A stretch of 10,095 nucleotides of DNA, from assembly GCA_905214265.1 (NCBI GenBank), contig CAJMLQ010000106.1, positions 1-10,095 on the forward strand, given 5' to 3'. How positions within the stretch are numbered: position 1 is the first letter of the stretch; each line of letters opens with the position of its first letter. Origin of the DNA: an uncultured bacterium (GTDB lineage Bacteria > Bacillota > Clostridia > Oscillospirales > Ruminococcaceae). The notes under the pieces are model-generated. The model ran no database searches and had not been told where the DNA came from. It worked only from the letters and a program-made list of their open reading frames with translations. This document shows, in pieces, positions 6,306 to 10,095 of the stretch. A program made the translations under genes and the position numbers.

Positions 6306-8030
6306 ATGAAAAACAGATGGATTCGAATGATGTCCTTGACGGCGGCGCTGGCCCTTTTAGCGGTGCTTCCTTCCGGGTGCGGGCAGGCTCCGCAGACGGA
6401 AGACTCTTCGGTAGTTTCAGAAGATCGTTCGATGGGGAATTCATCCGAAAGCGTTTCCCCTAAAGCAACGATTGACGCAGATCCCTTGATCCCTGTTACC
6501 TCGGATACGATTGAAAATTTCAATATCACGGGATATCCCATCGTCAACCAACCGATCACCCTGAAGGTCATGTTCCAGGCCAACGCCCTTTGCGGGGATC
6601 TGAATGAGATGAAAGTGTTTAAGGCGGCCGAGGAATTGACGAACATCAAGATGGAGATCGACTATTACACCGAAGTTTCCGCCTGGGATACCGCAAAAAA
6701 TCTGGCCTTTGTTTCTGGAGACCTGCCGGATATTTTCCTCTCCGCTAACCTTTCAAGCGATGACGAGATCAAGTATGGTCAGACCGGATATCTGCGGCCC
6801 CTTGGCGAACTGGTGGAGGAGTATGCGCCGTTCGTTACCAAAGGCTTTGCGGATTTCCCGGATTATCTGAAGGCGGTCACCGCCTTGGACGGCAATATCT
6901 ACTCTCTTGGAAACGTCAACAAGGGAACCTCCCGCGCTTCGGCGATCCTTTACATCAATGAAACCTGGCTGGGACGGGTCGGTATGGAGCTTCCCACCAC
7001 TACGGATGAGTTTTACGAAGTGCTGCGCGCCTTCCAGACCGGCGACCCGGATGGGGATGGGGATCCCACCAATACGATCCCGCTTTCCTGTGTTGGGACC
7101 TCCATGCTGTTCCAGACCATTCTTCCGGCTTTCGGCGATCCCGGCGGCGGTACTTGGCGTCTGGTGGACGATGAGGTCTCTTACAGTCCAGCCTTGGATT
7201 CTTACCGTCACTGCCTGGAGTATCTGAATAAGCTGTATGCGGAAAAGCTCCTGGACAACGAGTTCCTCACACAGTCCAATGCAGAGCTTTATGCAAAAGG
7301 GCAGGACGGCACGGCGGCAGGGATCCTGACGGTCACGCCTGCCTCTATGATCAAGACAAATCCGGAAAATCAGTATGACACCTACTCTATTTTGCAGCCG
7401 ATGACTTCCGAGTATTGCTCGACGAAGTGGGCAAAAGATACGGACATTTACAATATGGGCAGCTTCGCCATCACCAGTTCCTGCCAATACCCGGAAGCCG
7501 CTATCCGCTGGGCGGACCTTTGGCACCGTGACCGTGAGCACATCGTAAACGGCCTTTACGGAGAAAGCTGGCTTCGCGGCGTCCTGGGAGAAGACTGGTG
7601 GTGGACGGACGAAGAAGAAACCCGCTTTGCCATGGCTGAGGATCCAACCGGGGAGCTTTCCCAGTCAAACTACCGGTATAAGTACATTTCCCCCGCCGGC
7701 AACGGCACTCGGATCGGGGATACCAGCGGGATTATCTGGGACGAATACTTCCAGGTTTTGAAGGCCACTCAGAGCGAACTGAATCATTTCCCCTTTACAG
7801 TAAACGGGTACCCCAGCACAGCGCGCTATACCGCTGAGGAACAGGAGCGTCTGAACATCCTGCAGGCAAATCTTGACAGCTATGTTGCGCAGATGACGGC
7901 GAAGTTTATCACCGGAGAGGAAAAAATCGCGGAGAAGTGGGATGTATATGTGGCGGAACTGAAAGCCATCGGGTATGAGGAATTGACGCAGATTAAACAG
8001 GCTGCATACGACCGATGGAATCAGAACTGA
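6306..8030 (+). CDS. ABC transporter solute-binding lipoprotein (LipO/LplA/YtcQ type)
   Basis: A 574-residue extracellular binding protein; this length is usual for the large LplA/YtcQ-type proteins that accompany LplB/YtcP permeases. The signal peptide has a basic start (KNRWIR), a hydrophobic stretch (residues about 8-22) and a lipid-attachment Cys25 in LPSGC. Proline three residues before the Cys is unusual for a lipobox. A Ser/Glu/Asp-rich linker (about 27-58) precedes the folded domain, which opens with PITLKVMF. D247-P-D-G-D-G-D253 is a calcium-binding-like loop followed by TNTIPLS, a hallmark of this family. Late residues WWWTDEEE and GTRIGDTSGIIWDEYFQ also resemble the family. It sits 74 nt after the permease gene with its own strong ribosome binding site. 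Ligands in the family are mostly sugars or oligosaccharides; the ligand here is unknown. Confidence 0.92.
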   Translation: MKNRWIRMMSLTAALALLAVLPSGCGQAPQTEDSSVVSEDRSMGNSSESVSPKATIDADPLIPVTSDTIENFNITGYPIVNQPITLKVMFQANALCGDLNEMKVFKAAEELTNIKMEIDYYTEVSAWDTAKNLAFVSGDLPDIFLSANLSSDDEIKYGQTGYLRPLGELVEEYAPFVTKGFADFPDYLKAVTALDGNIYSLGNVNKGTSRASAILYINETWLGRVGMELPTTTDEFYEVLRAFQTGDPDGDGDPTNTIPLSCVGTSMLFQTILPAFGDPGGGTWRLVDDEVSYSPALDSYRHCLEYLNKLYAEKLLDNEFLTQSNAELYAKGQDGTAAGILTVTPASMIKTNPENQYDTYSILQPMTSEYCSTKWAKDTDIYNMGSFAITSSCQYPEAAIRWADLWHRDREHIVNGLYGESWLRGVLGEDWWWTDEEETRFAMAEDPTGELSQSNYRYKYISPAGNGTRIGDTSGIIWDEYFQVLKATQSELNHFPFTVNGYPSTARYTAEEQERLNILQANLDSYVAQMTAKFITGEEKIAEKWDVYVAELKAIGYEELTQIKQAAYDRWNQN

Positions 8031-8049
8031 TCCAGCCAAGGAGGACACC

Positions 8050-9249
8050 ATGAGAGCGATCGTCATTGATCATGTAAGACTGTTGGATGTGAATGGAGCA
8101 GGAAGGGTTTGGGAAGACCAGATGGTCCTTGCAGAGGACGGGAAGATTGCATACCGGGGAGATTCCGGGAGTATTCCCATCCCAGGCAGCGCAGAGGTTG
8201 TGGACGGAAAGGGCAGACTGCTGATTCCGGGGCTGATCGAAGGCCACGCCCACATCGGCGGCGATCCGGCCAGCGTCAGCACTCTCCGGAAATCGCTGCA
8301 GCGGGGAATTACCACCTGCTGTTCGGTCAGCGCCAACCTGACTGGAATTGAAATGCGCAACGCTATTGAGGCCGGAAGAGTGCGGGGCTGTGCTTCGCTG
8401 GTGGCAGGCTGCATCGTCACGCCAACCTTTGGGCACGTCAGATTCCGTACGGCGGACGGCCCCTGGGAAGTGCGGAAGGCCGTGCGGGAGATGGTAATGG
8501 CCGGAGCAGACTTTATCAAGACGGCTGCCTCCGGCGGCTTCTGGGCTGCTGATGAAAACTGTGCGGTCCGCAATTACACTCTGGAGGAACTTTCTGCCCT
8601 GTCGGACGAAGCCCACGCTTGGGACCGGCCCTGTGTGGTTCACGCCCATACCCAGCCCGGCATCAACAATTCCATTGAGGCGGGAATCGACCAGATCCAT
8701 CACGGTGCCTTTATCGACGAGGCCGGTGTGCGGGGAATTCTGGAGCGCGGACTTTGGTACATGCCGACCTTGCGGGTCACCTCCGACCGCAATATCAATG
8801 CCTGGCCGGATCGGCCCTGGATGATGGAAGAAATGAAGAAAAGTCAGCCCATTCATCGCGCCGGTGTGCGGCTGGCCCACGAATTGGGCGTGAAACTGGC
8901 TTTTGGAACCGACTATCCGGGTTCCGCTTTTGGCTGGCAGGATGCACCGAATAAAACCGGGGACGCCGCACTTTTTGAGCTGCAGGAGATGCAGTCCTGT
9001 GGTCTGACGCCTATGGAATGTCTCATTTCTGCGACGCGGATCACGGCGGAGGCTTATCGGATCCATCGGAAGGTGGGCAGCATTGATGTTGGGAAAAAGG
9101 CAGATATGGTTCTGGCTTTTTCGAATCCGCTGGAGGACGTGTCCAGGCTCTACGGCCATGAACAGATTGCATTGGTGATAAAAGGAGGCCGTGTGGAGTA
9201 CGCTGCAGGTGAATACGTCCGCCACTATTGCATCAGCGATTTTGATTAA
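8050..9249 (+). CDS. Metal-dependent amidohydrolase, prolidase/imidazolonepropionase-like group
   Basis: A 399-residue cytoplasmic enzyme; AAGGAGG lies 5 nt before the ATG, and the gene starts 19 nt after the lipoprotein stop. N-terminal and C-terminal strands (residues about 1-58 and 350-390) make the small beta-sandwich, and GRLLIPGLIEGHAH begins the barrel. Metal ligands are visible: His66 and His68 (H-x-H), Lys157 in FIKTAASGG (the position of the carboxylated bridging lysine), His198 in VVHAH, His218 in IHHG, and Asp288 in GTDYPG. This set, with a lysine, indicates a two-metal site like that of Xaa-Pro dipeptidases and related carboxypeptidases rather than true imidazolonepropionase. The closing motif VGSIDVGKKADMVL is typical of the superfamily. 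Its place after the transport genes suggests it cuts an amide, lactam or lactone bond in the imported compound. Fold certain; substrate open. Confidence 0.9.
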   Translation: MRAIVIDHVRLLDVNGAGRVWEDQMVLAEDGKIAYRGDSGSIPIPGSAEVVDGKGRLLIPGLIEGHAHIGGDPASVSTLRKSLQRGITTCCSVSANLTGIEMRNAIEAGRVRGCASLVAGCIVTPTFGHVRFRTADGPWEVRKAVREMVMAGADFIKTAASGGFWAADENCAVRNYTLEELSALSDEAHAWDRPCVVHAHTQPGINNSIEAGIDQIHHGAFIDEAGVRGILERGLWYMPTLRVTSDRNINAWPDRPWMMEEMKKSQPIHRAGVRLAHELGVKLAFGTDYPGSAFGWQDAPNKTGDAALFELQEMQSCGLTPMECLISATRITAEAYRIHRKVGSIDVGKKADMVLAFSNPLEDVSRLYGHEQIALVIKGGRVEYAAGEYVRHYCISDFD

Positions 9250-9267
9250 TTGGAGATTGGATAGAAA

Positions 9268-9295
9268 GCGGGGAGGCGTCTGGACGCATCCCCGC
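9268..9295 (+). other. GC-rich hairpin between the amidohydrolase and the sensor gene
   Basis: GCGGGGA-G-GCGT, loop CTGG, then ACGC-A-TCCCCGC: eleven base pairs with one G-A mismatch and a 4-nt loop. The T-run needed for an efficient intrinsic terminator is missing; the sequence after it is ATGTCCTTGATGAGG. It could be a weak or factor-dependent stop, a barrier to 3' decay, or a processing site that lowers sensor expression compared with the transport genes. Confidence 0.6.
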
Positions 9296-9316
9296 ATGTC
9301 CTTGATGAGGTGAACC

Positions 9317-10095
9317 ATGCGGTTGTTTCAGATTCTTCGCAACGCGAGATTTGGGAGCGTCCTATTTCGGTACATGCTATCCCATTGCGTGGTTTTTATC
9401 CTGCCGATGACGGTTTTAAGTTTTTTCCTCTACCAGCACACCGTCGTGAACCTGCGGATTGAAGTCATGCGGTCGCGCACACAGCTTTCTGAGCGTCTTG
9501 CTCAGGAGATGGACGATAAACTGATGGAACTTTCCAATGTCGCGGCACTTTTGTCCGGCGATGAGGCGCTCATGCCCGCCAACGTTGTAATTGGAACAAC
9601 AAAATCCATGGAAGCAGTGGAGCGCCTGCAGGATTTTTCGGCTTTGATTTCTATTGCAGAGTATATCAGCGTGTATTTTGACGAGCAGGATCGAATGTAT
9701 TCCATGGACGGGACAAATTCCCGACAGACCCTCGTGAAAAACGTTTATTCCCTGACGGAAGAATCCAAGGCGGATTTGTTTTCGGCCCTGCAGAGTGAAA
9801 AGGTCTGCGAATACCGCCGTCTGCTTCAAAACCCTAACTCTATTGCGTCATCCGGAAATTTGGTGGGGGTTTTTTATCGGATTCCTGTGGGGAGCGCTTC
9901 ACCTTACGGTACGATCCTGTTTGTCCTGCGGGAGTCAGTTCTGCTGAAGCTTCTGAGCGAAGACGGGAGCGGCGAAAGGGTTTGGGTGTATGATGCGGAG
10001 GGACGGCTGCTTGTTTCTTCCGGGGAGATGCCGGAAGGAATTTTAGGCCAGGGGCCTGGAACACAGATTTTCGATGACGAGTACGCGAGGACTTG
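9317..10095 (+). CDS. Membrane-bound sensor/regulator, N-terminal part (AraC/YesS-type regulator or YesM-type kinase)
   Basis: The frame opens at ATG 9317, with GAGGTGA just upstream (9307-9313), and stays open for 259 codons to the window end, so the gene is partial. Residues about 18-39 (YMLSHCVVFILPMTVLSFFLYQ) form the first membrane helix. A helical stretch follows, RIEVMRSRTQLSERLAQEMDDKLMELSNVAALLSGDE, and then an extracytoplasmic sensor region, probably Cache-like, with a typical VWVYDAEGRLLVSSGE segment near residues 220-235. Proteins with this beginning next to LplB/YtcP loci are either large membrane-anchored AraC-type regulators (YesS/YtdP-like) or YesM-type histidine kinases. The deciding domain lies beyond the window. 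AraC-like tandem sites upstream of the oxidoreductase slightly favour the first. It probably senses the substrate or the loaded binding protein outside the cell and controls the locus. Confidence 0.75.
   Translation, partial: MRLFQILRNARFGSVLFRYMLSHCVVFILPMTVLSFFLYQHTVVNLRIEVMRSRTQLSERLAQEMDDKLMELSNVAALLSGDEALMPANVVIGTTKSMEAVERLQDFSALISIAEYISVYFDEQDRMYSMDGTNSRQTLVKNVYSLTEESKADLFSALQSEKVCEYRRLLQNPNSIASSGNLVGVFYRIPVGSASPYGTILFVLRESVLLKLLSEDGSGERVWVYDAEGRLLVSSGEMPEGILGQGPGTQIFDDEYART

Noticed and set aside
7993..9318. Long minus-strand open frame of 441 codons
   Set aside because: It lies antisense to the well-supported amidohydrolase gene, has no domain-like sequence that I recognise, and is explained by codon bias on the opposite strand.

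Overview
The window looks like chromosomal DNA of a Gram-positive anaerobe of the Clostridia, perhaps the Oscillospiraceae/Ruminococcaceae. This rests on strong AGGAGG-type ribosome binding sites before almost every gene, intrinsic terminators, a DUF378 (YuzA-like) membrane protein, and a transporter of the LplB/YtcP type with a large solute-binding lipoprotein. Base composition looks mid-range by eye. The genus cannot be fixed from the sequence alone. No RNA genes, insertion sequences, CRISPR arrays or phage genes were seen.

Left part (1-1953): three small unrelated housekeeping or accessory genes. A membrane-anchored NERD-domain protein lies on the minus strand (94-717), and its usual nuclease residues are replaced. 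Divergent from it is a 69-residue DUF378 membrane protein (850-1059) with its own terminator. A VOC/glyoxalase-fold protein (1180-1584) follows, with its own promoter and a clear terminator. The gap at 1628-1953 holds no gene but has a perfect 15-bp hairpin that probably ends the oxidoreductase transcript arriving from the right.

Right part (1954-10095): a divergent catabolic locus that reads as one unit. A 747-residue FAD-dependent oxidoreductase (minus strand, TTG start) faces a plus-strand run of two ABC permeases, a solute-binding lipoprotein, a metal-dependent amidohydrolase of the prolidase/imidazolonepropionase-like group, and the start of a membrane-bound sensor protein cut by the window end. 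The 197-bp divergent control region (4198-4394) has promoters in both directions, a pair of identical TACATATT elements 20 bp apart that touch one -35 box, and a near-consensus catabolite-response (cre) site.

Proposed logic (inference): the lipoprotein and permeases import an unknown, probably sugar-like or conjugated compound, powered by an ATPase encoded elsewhere. The amidohydrolase and the FAD enzyme process it in the cytoplasm. The membrane sensor, most likely an AraC/YesS-type one-component regulator or a YesM-type kinase, controls the locus. The combination of a prolidase-like amidohydrolase with a PF12831-type FAD oxidoreductase in an LplB/YtcP transporter locus is the most interesting feature; its substrate cannot be read from the sequence.
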